A stretch of 64,000 nt of DNA from Lottia gigantea (GCF_000327385.1 NW_008709380.1:634911-698910), one strand, 5' to 3'. Shown: positions 13,440 to 25,821, counted from the stretch's first letter. Numbers and translations: made by a program. The notes: a model not told the origin generated them from the letters alone.

Positions 13440-13800
13440 ACTTGCACTAATTTAGTAGTAAGTCGTGGCAAAGCGTATCATTTCGGTGCTTCGAAGCGTT
13501 TGCGGTCTGTTGGCGCACTGTACACGTTTAAGTAACGAAATGCAAGACCAAAATTTTGCACAATTGACATACATTGACATGCTTTGTTTATTGTTTGCGC
13601 ACTGTTCATGCACCATTGGCGGTGTTTGCGCCGAGTTTGTGCAGTTTTCACACATGGTTTACGCGAGTGGCACGCACATGGTATGGAATTGTATGCAAAT
13701 GATATGTTTGTAAACTACTGAGTTCTCTCTACGCCTTGTGCGTATCATTCACATACTCCTCACGCTGGTTTATTCATGAGCACGCCAAAGCGAGTGTCAT
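13440..13800. other. CpG-rich island with open frames on both strands
   Basis: Bases 13465-13700 hold about 17 CpG dinucleotides in 240 bases, far denser than the flanks. The motif GCGCACTGT occurs twice (13513-13521 and 13597-13605), along with GTTTGCGG and GTTTGCGCC. Plus is open for 82 codons (13465-13713) and minus for 67 (13452-13655). Being open on both strands argues against reading either as a gene without other evidence. It could be an unmethylated regulatory island, a young repeat not yet decayed, or inserted foreign DNA. Confidence 0.4.
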
Positions 13801-16800
13801 TCGGAGGACAGAAATTGTACAAGTATCAGGGTGACTAGAGAAATGAATAGTTTTTGAAGTGTTCCGTTTAGATTTCCTGCAATGAGGTGTAAATTGTGCT
13901 ATCGATGTAGTGCAGAAAGGTTCCATGTATAAAAGTGAGACTTAATTTTCTAAAACCTTTTCTTACGATAAAGTCTGTAAAATTGATTGAAAAAAGATTC
14001 TTAAGAAAATATAAATTTTAGAAATATAATCATCAATACCGGGATTTGTAACTTGATCAGCAACGTCTTTTGGCAGCTAGCCACAAAACATTATGTAGAT
14101 CTGACACGACACGGACAATCTTATATTTTATAGAACATATTCCTTTCTAGATTCTAACACATCATCTGTTGGGATGTTCGTGACAAATCTCATTGAAAGG
14201 TTTTGACAGAATATTGAATAGTTTCTGAATACTTTCACCAAATACGTAGACGTAATTGATGGTATTTGAAATGGTGTGAAATCACCCTGAAGACCTTATC
14301 TTAATCTATCTGCTATTGTGATTCACATACTTTAAATTCATGAATATTTTGAATGCACTCATTACTGAAGCAAAACGCATAACTTATTCCATGATTTCTT
14401 GCAGTCAAGTTCTATGCTTGAAAGTCACAGAGTAATAATTAATTTACTTTAATATATTCTGCTGTAATAAATGACTGATACATGCAAACCACTGGAGCTT
14501 GCGTTGAATAATCTAATCTATCTTCTTTATTCACTGAATAATCGAATGGGCGTTGCACTCACGCAAGAATAACTAATATTTCAATTTAAAATTTAAATTT
14601 AGTGTTTAAAAATTTCCAAGCAGTTTCATTTCACATCATTTACAATTTCACAGGAATTCTGTCAAGAAAAAACTTTTAATGAGAAATGAGCTTATTCATT
14701 AATTCGGACAATCTCTTACTTTAAGTTACGAGAGGAGAGTATATCAACAAATATCGCTGTCGTGCTATTGTAAGTCACAAATCCCAGATTTACACTCTGT
14801 CTGAATTAAGTACCAAGTATGGTTGTCCGCAACTATACCACTTTGATATGACATCGGTTATCATGCCTGAAAAAAGGTCCTGAAAGATCGAATCGTCGTC
14901 ACTCTCTTTATGTTGCCGTCTTAACATTGGAGACGAACCGTTACAAATGTTGAGTAGTTCTCAGAAATGAAATTCAACCAGCCTATAAATGAATAATTAA
15001 AGGGTCGTTCTCTTGCACTTAACGACCCTGAGCCATTATTAGAAAGCTCCCAGGTATAATATATTTGTCATATCTATTGAAATTGCCTTGGGACAGATTT
15101 TCGTTAACATCTCTAAATATTGTTTCTCGATAGTCAATTTTTACCGTGAAGGAGAGTAGATTTAGTAATTACAAAATGAAAGTCGCTGTGACCAAGATTT
15201 GTTTACATACTGTTGATAACCGCCAGATACTATTGTATACCCAGATCACATAATAGATCTTTTATTAATTTACAACCTAATGATAACAACTAAAACTGGT
15301 TCCATTCAGAACATTTTTAATGATTGATACTAAAATGGGATCCGAAAATAACTTTATTTTTTAGAAATTCGTGTCTATAAGATCCTGAGCCACTGGAATT
15401 GCTCACAAACATATGACAAGATCAATAATCAATTAACGTATAATGGGTTCGTGTACATAATGCACTGTCGAACATAAAGAATTACTTACTATTTTGAGGG
15501 CACATGCCTGTTGGCAAAACGACCTTTCCTGTTAATGTCACTTAGCTACTTTGGTTTTGTTTTTATACTTGAGTGATGAGTGACATAGCAGGACCGCCAA
15601 CAATAATCATAGGATTTGAACGTTTTATCCAATTATATTCATCAGAAAACTTACTTATTTCCATTTTTTGAACACTGACAAATATCGAGTTATTATTGGA
15701 TTTTCCCAAGTATATTACAATGATATTGAGCTACAATATCGAAGCTTCACAATATATTTTTTGTAAATGACATTATTGAAGAGTTTAGCCAGTGGCAATT
15801 CCTTCCACCTTCTTCCGTCATAACGGATGTTGGTAAAAGATTTGCTTCCGAATTATTTTATCCAAATCCGCAGCATTGAAAACGATCAGGGAAACTTAAT
15901 ATCCGTCGATCATGGTACTTGACACACGATTTAAAATTCTGAATTAATATGACACTTTTAACTTCTACGTCTCCACTAAAATAGATCATCTATACCGATG
16001 GCGTTAACATACTTGTCATTGTCGGTTTTAGGAAGAGGAATTCAGAATATAAATTGTATTTAATTAGCAAGTACGGAACTTAAGCTGGATGGAAGAAAAT
16101 AATGCACTGTATTAAATGGACCACCTTAATACTACTACGTTATTCAAATAAAACGGAAAACGAAAGAGAATTGCATCAATGAATACCAAGCGAATATAAG
16201 GTAAGAATATTTACCAACAATTTAGGGGGCAACTAGCTCTTGGTATTCGCAATATTGATCCCACGTTCAATGGTGATCTGTACATCTGTAAATATATATT
16301 CTGTAAATTGATGCCAAAACGAAAGGTCAAATACGAAATAAATCTTAATATGGCCACTTTACATTCCATAACTATTTGAAGCTAGTGTAGTGTAATGTAG
16401 TAAATTGGATATTGACCGAAAGTCACATATTCTATCTTTGAGATTCACTATAGCATAATTTTAGCGGACACTCTGAAGAGCCAACTTCAAGGCATCATCT
16501 ACCCTAAAAACCACAACCACAAATTCGTTCCATCAATAACGAAGAATTTTACTAATCTCTACAGGAAGGCCTAAACGTTAACAACTTTCCTTAAACTCTC
16601 TAAACAAAACCAAAATGGCAAAACCACATTTTTGAAAAGCCTTTGATAAAATAAGTATATTGTATATTCTAGTTACATAGTAATGTTCCTGCCCTGGTCA
16701 ATTTCAGATCCAAACCTTTATTAAACCACTAATTTGAACTGGCCTAAGAACTCACAAAACTACAAGAAAAGGGGGGATCATTCATTTACAGATAGGATTA

Positions 16801-17596
16801 TAAGAAGCAAAAACAGAATGTCGGAATCAAGATAAAACACGAACTTTCTTAACAAGGTGACCCGAGACTATATATCCTGTAATAACATCATCAACCAAGC
16901 AAATTATATTATTTCTCTCCGACAATCTGGCAATAAATCAGTAATTGACCTCTATCATATTTAATATATTCCACAAAGTCAGTATTAATAACTTCGGCTA
17001 GAGTTCTGCAGTCTTGATTGACAACTGTTTACAGTCAATATTCTTCTGTATCCATTCACTCTCCTCTTGATGGCAATTTTGTACACTCAGAAGCAAAATT
17101 AAGGGAACGCATGTTAGTCGTGACGTGTTCCGTTATTTTTGCAAACCGAGAATACAATTTCCGCTTTTGTTTCTGAGTGATATGCAGGATCAAAGTCTGT
17201 AGGCTACCATAAAAATTCAGAATAAATATTGAGTTAACTTCCTCTTCTTTGATGGTTTCATCCTTCCTAGTTGCCTCAGATTACATACAAAGAGAGACAT
17301 TTTATCTGTAGACATCATGAACTTTAGAATTTATACAATAACAATAACCAACCCGTTCAAATCGTTATGACATCGGCACTAATATCCTCTTAGACAGAAA
17401 TAATACAAATTTGTGAAACGGACAATGGTGAAATAATAAATAGTTATTGTACACTCTTGCTCTAGTGGAAAAATTGGTCAGAATGCGCTAGACACCGAGT
17501 TTCTAACTGTAAATTTTCAAGTATGTCTTCATAAGAGATTTTTCTTTTCAAGATTGGAGAATAAATGGAACACACACAACCCCGCGTTTGAAATAA
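13801..17596. other. AT-rich stretch, nothing firm
   Basis: No gene is supported. At 15001-15029 there is a G+C-rich hairpin (AGGGTCGTT, 11-base loop, AACGACCCT), of a size expected a few times by chance in 64 kb. From about 16490 to 16990 the plus strand becomes A+C rich and contains broken protein-like phrases; it may be an old decayed element, but I cannot name one. The 77-codon minus frame at 17462-17695 runs into the foldback copy at 17.6 kb and is not called. Confidence 0.4.
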
Positions 17597-17785
17597 TCTT
17601 AAAGGGGCTATAAAGAAGTTTTCTAATTTTTCAATGTGTATCGGGAATGCTGGTAGCATCAATTTTCTCCAATCAGACGTCTGTGGTTCCTGCAATTACA
17701 CTAAAACTAAGTGTTTGATGACGTAACTAATCACAATATATGCTTCTATCACAATAAGGCCTTTCGTGATCGGTGACGTCAAGTA
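17597..17785 (+). mobile_element. Copy 2 of the foldback (MITE-like) family
   Basis: Aligns with the reverse complement of 48290-48440 over about 150 bases. Landmarks in order are CTTAAAGGGGCTATAAAGA, AATGTGTATCGG, GGTAGCATCAATTTT, ATCAGACGTCTGTGG, TTCCTGCAATTACACTAAAA, TTTGATGACGTAACTAATC, ATATGC, then GTGATCGGTGACGTCAAG. The last block is the inverted partner of the TTTGATGACGTAACTAATC block, so the hairpin tip is still visible; the outer right arm is not. It contains an exact TGACGTCA at 17774-17781. No coding capacity, so mobilisation would need a transposase from elsewhere. Confidence 0.75.
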
Positions 17786-18020
17786 AAGAAAACTTGAAGA
17801 TCTAAATAAAAACTTTACCAAGACTAAAAGCCGGAGGTATTTTACCATAACAATGAGAACGACGAACATTTATTGACATCTTTCGATCAGAAGACGTAGG
17901 CGTAAATCCTGGCAGTTATTATCTGGTGGACAAAGATAGATGGAAATAAATAGAGACGTTTCCTGAAGTAAATCGTTTTGTTTTAATCAACTTTTATATA
18001 ACAATAACCACAATATACTC

Positions 18021-18203
18021 AGGTCCCGTGTGTTAAAGGTTGTGTACGTCAAAGATCCCTCGACAGTTGGAATTCGAAAAAAAGTAGACTAATGCTACTG
18101 TCCTGGCAAAATTTACCTCATTGTACACGGCATGGCGTTAACCGTCTTCATTAACACATTAAGGTGGAAAAAAATAGGATGTAAAACTCCATTCGATTTA
18201 TTT
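18021..18203 (+). mobile_element. SINE copy B, 5'-truncated
   Basis: Plus orientation. Starts AGGTCCCGTGTGTTAAAGG, then GTACGTCAAAGATCCCTCGA, CGGCATGGCGTTAACCGTCT and the tail TAGGATGTAAAACTCCATTC. Compared with copy A it has about 60 extra bases between CGACAG and GGCATGG (around 18066-18128), so the family has length variants or this copy holds a small insertion. No tRNA-like head is visible upstream. Confidence 0.75.
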
Positions 18204-18407
18204 AATTAATTTACAATAACCGTTGAAGATGAAGAAAGGAGTATAAATGCAATGATACACAAACAAATATTTCTTACAATCTCACTCGCAGGACACGAAG
18301 CTCGAGTGCAGAAATCCGCATTTTGGGTACAGGTTAGATTGTTGAGGCTCCGTAATCTAATGGAATAATCTTACCAAAGCTTTCAGATCCTCGTTTCATT
18401 AAGAAAT

Positions 18408-18821
18408 ATGTCATCAGTGTTTAAGTTTACTTTGAGAAATACCATACTTACGACAAAAATTGTTAGTAAGAGTTTTGGCAGAACAGGACCCATGATAGTC
18501 GCCAAACATCAAAAACCTAGATGTCCTAGTTTAGTAATCCAGTGCCAATTCAGAATGTTTAAATTAATGCTAAGCCGACATGAAACATTGTTAAATATTC
18601 ATCAGAATTATTGTTGTACCCTGTTGGATATGACAATTACAATTTGTAGGGAATATGCACGTGAACTGATGGTTTCTATTTCGATTTATATCCCTATGAT
18701 AGCAAACAAATCATGGTTGAATTTCAGACTGCAAAGCATTGTTTACGTGTTTGAAACAGATGTATATCAGTCTTCTCAATTTATACCTATAGTATTTTCT
18801 AATAAGGATCAATGCTTTTAA
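18408..18821 (+). CDS. Longest open frame of the window, 137 codons, unknown
   Basis: An ATG-initiated frame of 137 codons ending TAA. It starts about 200 bases after SINE copy B. The predicted protein is basic with scattered cysteines (including an adjacent CC pair near residue 70), no clear signal peptide, a moderately hydrophobic stretch around residues 90-100 (MVSISIYIPMIA), and no motif I recognise. Chance alone gives about 0.35 frames this long in six frames of this window, so the length is suggestive only. A second frame, 69 codons, follows on plus at 18925-19134, basic and lysine-rich. No polyadenylation or promoter signal decides the matter. It may be a real lineage-specific gene, an exon, or chance. 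Confidence 0.22.
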   Translation: MSSVFKFTLRNTILTTKIVSKSFGRTGPMIVAKHQKPRCPSLVIQCQFRMFKLMLSRHETLLNIHQNYCCTLLDMTITICREYARELMVSISIYIPMIANKSWLNFRLQSIVYVFETDVYQSSQFIPIVFSNKDQCF

Positions 18822-19230
18822 CTGAAATATCCTACGGCAAGTATAATTATATCCCTTTCAATATTCAAACAGTAGTATCATAATATGTCATAATTAGACA
18901 TTCTAGGAATATAGATTCTCAACGGTGATATTAGGAGTTAAAACATTTCCAATGAAAGGAATAACACGCAAACCCGAGAATACCGTAGTTCACAAATTCC
19001 TAAGTGAAGCACGCAATATATTCAAGGATAGGATTTATAACTTGATAAAGAAACGTTGCTTAGGTAACATAAACGCAGCCATAAAACGAGAAATGATAGG
19101 TTTGATGGTATTCAGACTCATAAAATACCAGTGATTAAATGATGTCGTATAATATACAGACAAGTTCTACCCACCAATTTTACTGAATCGCCGTCTGAAT
19201 ATAGTTATAGATTGAAACTCATCCTACATT

Positions 19231-19451
19231 TTAAAGGACTAGCTTTTTACAGTAGACAATTTGGCGTCTAATCATAGATTTTATTGAAATATTTTTAACG
19301 ATACAAAAGTCAAAGTCCTTTCCAGTCTTCGGATCAATGGATTTGCCATTAGCCGTATATTCAGACGGTCTAAATTCACTTATAATTCCCTCGGTGCAGT
19401 AATAATTGGTGCCACATCCGTTTTTGTACCCCTTACCTACAACTTCAGGAG
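19231..19451 (-). CDS. Candidate terminal exon, cysteine-containing, unknown
   Basis: On the minus strand, TTCTAATC (a branch-point-like sequence) lies about 25 bases before ATATGAG, after which the frame is open for 72 codons to TAA at 19231-19233. The first half of the peptide reads like a small extracellular domain: GKGYKNGCGTNYYCTEG, then EFRPSEYTANGKSIDPKTGK and DFDFC, with cysteines at about residues 12, 18, 49 and 66. Glycine, asparagine and proline placement is unlike translated AT-rich noise. The last 20 residues (basic) look less convincing. I do not recognise a family; metalloprotease-type or other secreted cysteine-rich proteins are possible relatives, as a guess. No upstream exon was identified with confidence; a good minus-strand acceptor (pyrimidine tract then CAG) lies at 20337-20362, but the sequence after it is open for only 18 codons. 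Confidence 0.3.
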
Positions 19452-19849
19452 CTCATATTCGCTATGCAACCAAAGATTAGAAGATTCAGGACATTATGGC
19501 CATTATATCTGCATAATATTGTATTTCAGTTTCCGCATTAATTGTTTAAAATTGAGCTATTTAGTACAGATTACACCTAGTAGATACTCTATATCGTTTA
19601 AGTCATCTGTATATTTGGGTATGACATTTGTACGACAGAATATCTGTTGTATTCTATGTGAATACATTTACTCTTAACATTGTTCACAACAAAACGCTAG
19701 ACACGTTTGACAGATAATAAAATAGAACATTGAAATATTAGGTAGGCATGGTTAATTTTACATTATTCATAACACAACAAATGATACATTCCAAGGGGCA
19801 CTATAGTTTACCCCCGGGTCATCACCATATTTACTATCCTCAGAAGCTT

Positions 19850-19923
19850 ATGAAAAACGCACTTGTATCTGTGATATATATAAGCTACCTACTGAAATTT
19901 CCAACCACAAGCCAATTTGTTAG
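19850..19923 (+). CDS. Candidate first exon with signal peptide
   Basis: An ATG opens 24 codons plus two bases, ending TTTGTTAG followed by GTAAGTGC, a near-consensus splice donor. The residues MKNALVSVIYISYLL have the layout of a signal peptide: basic start, hydrophobic core, then a more polar FPTTSQFV. Base -3 before the ATG is not a purine, so the start context is weak, and I see no clear TATA box. The donor leaves two bases of a codon, which is the phase needed to enter the open frame after the acceptor at 21108. What is seen is an ATG, hydrophobic codons and a donor; that this is a gene is inference. Confidence 0.25.
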
Positions 19924-21108
19924 GTAAGTGCTATATAGAATTATTTGAAGTAAATCATAAAGGAAGTAGAAATATCATAATAAAGGTCAATATTGTGTAT
20001 CAGTGTGTCGATCTCGGCAAATTATATTACCACTGAAATACAATAATTACTTGAACAATACACACTAAATAATTCATTATAGCATTATATTCAATACTGC
20101 CACGAGGTAATGTAAAGAAGCTTCCTCTTCGTAACACACTTTATGGACCACAAGCTAGCAATTTCAAAAAATAAAATTAAAAGAAAACCCACTAACCTTA
20201 GTTTTAATTTAGATTTTGGTTTAAATTAAAAGTTGTAATTTTTCAATTTTCTTGAACAAAAAACATAGCAAATACGTATTATAAATAACTAAACACCACA
20301 AGCCAACTTCGATTCATCTCTTTGATTTTCTTAAATCTGAAAGAAAAGAGTGAAAGTGTTAAGTTTTTTGTGACAAAAGTTCACTCTCGGCGTTGATAGA
20401 ATCGCATTGATGTTTCAAGTATTTTGAAAATAATGTCCTTAAGCTAATGTCAGTTGATCGTAAAACTTTCCAGTCTGGAAAAACTGTGAAATATTTTTGA
20501 CATTTTAAATTTTCCAAATTAATCAGCTTCTCAGTCTGTAAATATTACGATCGGGAATACTTGTGTATCATCTATATATTTCATACACTCTTTTCTTGTA
20601 GATATAATATGGCTCTTTCAATATTGCAAGCAGTATTTCAATTGAGTACATTACTTCATTACTTACATTATTTCATAATGATTCACATTTTATAATCTAG
20701 TATTTCTATGCTCGATTCTATGTGACTGAAATTTCATACACCTTTGGTTAAAATGAAGTACATCAAGACAACCATATAAACCACAAATACAAAACAGCAA
20801 ATGTTAAGCAAGATTCGCTTCCCTACTTTTACCGAATTCACTCGAAGAATGGTGAACGCGCGGTTAAAAACATGAATGATTATAATCCCCGTTTTTAGAA
20901 TTTGTTTTTCCATATTCCCACCAGTATTCCTCCGCCACCATAAACATTACCCTACCTCTTTCCCTGAAGACAATATTGATGACTCATTTCAATACATAAA
21001 CGACAATTATAAAGCAACATGAGTGTTTGTCCAGTTCCACAGTAAATCAAACACCACATGGTAAACGTTAATTATATCCGCTTATACACAATAACATTTT
21101 GTTTTCAG

Positions 21109-21235
21109 CTCTCGTCTTCAAGATGAACATTGGTCCCTTGGGGAGAGGAACTACCGGTTATATAGGACTAATCGAACAATTTCTTCCGGATATCGGAACA
21201 GAAATGTTGTATCCGAGAACAAGGAATGCAATTGA
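21109..21235 (+). CDS. Candidate second and last exon of a small secreted protein
   Basis: AACATTTTGTTTTCAG (ending 21108) is a strong acceptor. Taking one base to complete the codon left by 19922-19923 gives 41 more codons to TGA at 21233-21235. The spliced product would be 66 residues. The part after the signal peptide is hydrophilic, rich in arginine and asparagine, with RLQDEHWSLGERNYRLY near its start, an NRT glycosylation-type triplet, one cysteine near the end, and no dibasic cleavage series. The 1185-base intron starts GTAAGT and ends TTTTCAG. Caution: a second frame through the same exon (ATG at 21123, 46 codons) is also open and protein-like, so the reading frame is not settled. Family unknown. 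Confidence 0.25.
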
Positions 21236-21339
21236 AGTGTGTACTGTATATTTGAGACTTTTTTAATTTCCTGATAACGCTGATCTAAAATTAGATATTT
21301 AGTTTACTTCTACTCAAAATACAGAAGCCGGAAAACCAA

Positions 21340-21570
21340 CATTCAAGTGTGCTTCAGAACTCTTATACAGAGTGTTAATGGAGATTTCGAAATGAAAATG
21401 TACCTCCTCGACATGGTTTCAAGACAATTATTCCAGATGGAACAAGTTGTCTTCTTGATTGCCTTGTTTACAACGACAAGATTGCTTGGTAAAGAACTTG
21501 ATCCGTCTTTCTGACTGTATATGAGCTTCTTGACATGGCTTCAGGACCAGGAATTGATTTCGAAGTTTTA
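21340..21570 (+). repeat. ~125-bp degenerate local duplication
   Basis: The block AGAACTC...CTCCTCGACATGGTTTCAAGAC (about 21356-21426) recurs as AGAACTT...CTTCTTGACATGGCTTCAGGAC (about 21486-21552), with internal length differences. Both copies have coding-like G+C but neither is open for long. It may be decayed exon sequence or a local satellite. Confidence 0.35.
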
Positions 21571-22006
21571 TTTTTATAGTCCCCCACAACGATGAAGAAC
21601 AAAAGCGACTACAAAAACGTGAAGACTATGACTTTTAGCCTAAAATGTCATTATTTGCAGTAAGTACGTACAATTATGAACATACTTTACGAAAAAACGA
21701 TCGAACTCTCAGTAGTCGCCATTTGCTTTGTAGACTTAATCTTCATGAAACAATTAAATCTGTCCTTTAGAGTCTTTCATTAATATTACGCAAGCGTTTA
21801 GTTCATCATTATCATAGTTATCAGTCATCAGGACTAATTGACAAAATCCAGCAATTTCCCACAACTAATACCGTTTCAATTATATATCGAACTGGGTATT
21901 AATGGGAAGATATTCTTGAAGATGGGCGAGTCATTACTTACATAACTAAATTAAAAAGGATAAATGGAGATGAAATGATGTCTACATGATTTCCGGGTTC
22001 GTTGCT

Positions 22007-22285
22007 TCATCTTGATAGCATTATATTATTAACTTGATATTCTAGATTATACAGCTCTGTTGAGAATTCGATCAGCCTTTGAAAAATATAGCTAAAATTA
22101 AACATAATGTTTATTGATGAGTACTTAGTTCCAAAAGAAATGTTCGGAAGAGCGTAATTGGTGTTGTAGATGCAAGCTAACATGTAAATCTTGGGTTTAA
22201 CTTTGAATACAGAAGCTGATATACCGTTATCATCATAATGATTACTACGAGGAAGGCAAAGTGTGCTTAAATGATAATAACCCAT
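22007..22285 (-). CDS. Candidate open frame, 92 codons, unknown
   Basis: An ATG-to-stop frame of 92 codons. The predicted peptide has four cysteines in its first 40 residues, no signal peptide, and a second half rich in N, Y, I and S (for example FSYIFQRLIEFSTELYNLEY), which could be a helix but is also what AT-rich noncoding DNA tends to encode. About ten frames this long are expected by chance. It shares the strand of the candidate exon at 19231-19451, 2.6 kb downstream, but I found no donor that would join them. Confidence 0.15.
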   Translation of the reverse strand: MGYYHLSTLCLPRSNHYDDNGISASVFKVKPKIYMLACIYNTNYALPNISFGTKYSSINIMFNFSYIFQRLIEFSTELYNLEYQVNNIMLSR

Positions 22286-22289
22286 GAGG

Positions 22290-25200
22290 CATTGAATCGC
22301 TTGAAGTCATATTATGTTTTTGGAATTTCCATATGGTTCATATAGATTATAATGATAATATCCTAGGTCGAGGTGCCACAATTGTAACATCATGATCTGA
22401 TATAATCGATTACCTGATACGAAAATACCAATTTGATTCCGAATGTCATCCACATAATGAACACTTTCAATTACGCACAATTACTAAGATCAATTAGTAA
22501 AATTTGTATTGTTTTGTGTGTATTCACAATGAGTAGATGAAATGCACTAAAGAAATTATTTTAAGTGTCATCTTCACCTTACGTACTGAACTCATTGCAT
22601 TATTTAAAACACCATAGAAACGCTGTGTAACATTAAGAAAATTAAATAGCAACATAGAGTTTGAAGATGCAGATTATAGATGAATCGCATTCTTTCCGAG
22701 AACCAGAAAGTAGTTAAGGCAACTATAGTTAAAATAAAACTTGTAGCAAATTAACTTTGACAGCAGCGAATCCCTCGAGCTGTAACATACATCTATAAAC
22801 TAGTTTAACTACCACAGAGAAGTCATTAACTTCAGGATAATCTCAATTCATTAGATCGTAAATGATATAGTAATCGTTACAAACTATTAGAACAAACACA
22901 ATATAGATCATTCTTACTTGCTACAAGAAGGATTGTATGACAGTAATTTGTGACCCAACACTACAAAACCAGTAACTATGGTCAATAACTCTTAGACCAA
23001 ATACGGAATATTAGCCCTTTCGACTCAGGAATGTCAAGTTGAAAAACTGAAGTGGCATGTGTCTGGAAGGGTAGGGTGAGATAATACATTGGGTTAATAA
23101 ATAGTAATGAATGATAAACTACTTTGCAAAATAAAATTAGTTGGGTGATAAATGATCAAAATAAATGGCAATGAATTTTGATCTATCATATTACCAATAG
23201 AATTAGTATGTCTGGAGCCATACAGTAACTATATACAAGGTATAAGGGGCACATGGCTGACATACAGAATCTTTATTCATATACATATTATGTGATATAC
23301 AACATAATCAAATATATACCACCAACCAACATAAAATTGAATGTCTTATTATGACATGAAAAAATAATACAAGAATTAAAACATGAAGCCTCACAGTTTT
23401 TAGATCGTGTACTATGTACAAATTAGATCAATGAGGTTCTAATTAAGATTAGGTGAAAGCCGGGTGATTAAAGTACGTCAAACTGGTGTCTGTAAAGAAT
23501 CTGTAAGATTCACATGGCGCGAGTTCTTAATAAATCACCTAGACTTGTGAAAACTATATCTGTGGTCTTCATTGTCAGTGTTTCATCAGTGAACGTAATT
23601 ATCTAAAAGCCTGGCTTATTTTCTGACATGATAATCATATAATTCCTTTCACTGAGATTAAACTATTGTTTCTCACTGCGTTCGTTAAAATAAATTCTTC
23701 AAACCATTTTTCACTTCGGTAATTGCTTCATTTACTCACAGATAGGAACTGCCAAAACACCATTAAACATCTTCATTAAATAAGTTATATTGAGAAACAT
23801 GTCAGGTTGTGATGTGGCAAGGAATAGCGATGAATGAATGTATAATAATAGCCTGCTGGTTGCAAAACAAATAAATACTGTGCGTTTAATACTGACTTGA
23901 GTTTGATATTTTTCAATGTCAATAGCATTAACTATCACAATAATAGCGGACTGACTTCATCGTCTTATGATAGATGACAGTATCCCTATGGACATTTTCT
24001 AAACAAAGATCGATTGCAGTATTAAACATTTCATATACATTACAAACTAAATTATATACATAATAAGCCATATCATTATTAATTACGTGCAGTCAGAAAG
24101 GTCACGAGTTGGCTACAAATGTTACTAAGGGTAAACATGCTGTGTTACATTTGCATGCTACAGTATTTACTATTGGAACTTAATTCAATCCCAGTTTAAG
24201 AGTTCAAAAGCTTAAAGCATAGACCTATTTATTTCCAGGACATGCTAATTATGAATTGTCCTTTGTAAGCAGAAAATGGTAGGTTATCTTGAACTTCCAT
24301 ACGATTATCTGAAAGGTTTACTCTAGATGATATATTTATTTCCATTTGGTATGACCAGAAGAATTCTCAGACTTTGTGAAGCTTTAAGATTTCTATAATA
24401 ATAGATAATTACCCGGAGCAAGTGATGTGTACTAACAATATAATAGGGGTAAGTCGAGGTGAAGGCTCTACATAATATAGTTAAGCATTCTGTAACCATC
24501 TCAACTATTATCCATCACTGACGCTAATTAGACAGAAAATATAATCAATCAAACGCACGTCCTGGCACCAATTATTTCTTGTCTCCAAGAATAAGTAATC
24601 TCTAATTTCAACCCCAAAACCGTTAAAAATATCGATGATTAATAAAAAAAAAAAAAGATACTGCATGTTCTTATTGATGTTATTTAATATTTTCGTTTAT
24701 GTGATCCTCGAAATTCACTTGGAGCACAATTCAGTCTCAGGAACTTGTTGCCTGTTGAAATTCATTTCTTTCCAAACAGCACATACAATCTCTATCAGTT
24801 CTTTCATAAACTGACCCGACGATAACAATACAGTAATGTCTTGTCCATTTCTTAAAGTAAGCAAAGTGTTTTTAAAGCAAAATCTGGCAAATAGTCTTTT
24901 TTTCGCTCATCTGGAAAGACATTCAGTAGAATGCAGTAAAAGATAATTATTAAATGCCTGCTTCCCCGAAATATCTCGAGATATCATACTCTTGACATTG
25001 AGTTTGCTAACTTTCCTCTCGCGCCTTAAACCTTCTATTAGAAAGTTGACTTATTCTTATTCCCCCATCTTGTTGACCTGATTTCATATACGTAACATGT
25101 TTCAGCAACCTAGAGCTCAGAAAGTTGCGTGAATTGATTTCATAAACTATTCATTTTATTGATGCTAGTGTCTCTATTACATATTACATTTGATACAAGT

Positions 25201-25820
25201 GAGTTATATATTTTTTTAAGCCGAGACGATCGAACAATAATAAAATAGTAAAATATCTATAACATTTTCTCAATTTCTTCAATATCCACCCCTAATTTAT
25301 ATTCTAAAGTAATAATACTGTGTTTTGCTGGAAATCTATTTTATACACTTGATGCCTCTGCGATATATTAAACACAGAACGTATCGATCCATAGATAAAC
25401 TGAATTTAGTAACTGAATACTAACAAGTTAGTCAAGGTGGCGACCACCATACAACTGTCAATAAATGATGGATGAGCTAGCAATAGATCTGTAAATATTT
25501 ATCTTAAGTATTAATCCAGTCGGTTCTTGAAAAGATTGTAATATGCCATCCGACTATAGCATACTGAGGAGACGATAGGCGACTACGTAACGCTATTTTG
25601 GGTCTTGCAATATGCTGCCATTACTATTATGAGCAATTTATCAGTGAGCAGTTGCTGCTTATGAGAAGAACCCTTTTACGCCTGACTACAATTGCACATG
25701 TTCTTCGCAGATGTTGAATAAAATTAAATTATTAAGTATACTCATGTTTTGTGCACACATGCTGAAAAAAGTTAATACGTAACCTTGCACATGTATCAAA
25801 GTTATGTGATCTTTTAAAAA
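22290..25820. other. AT-rich stretch, nothing supported
   Basis: No exon, array or dispersed repeat could be supported. At 24638-24656 an AATAA sequence runs into a run of 13 A; this could be the end of an old retroposed copy, but the sequence before it is unrecognised and no flanking duplication is evident. Confidence 0.45.
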
Positions 25821-25821
25821 T

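Noticed and set aside
15001-15029. Hairpin AGGGTCGTT, 11-base loop, AACGACCCT
   Set aside because: A 9-bp stem with a loop of up to 20 bases is expected about five times by chance in 64 kb; no neighbouring gene gives it a role.
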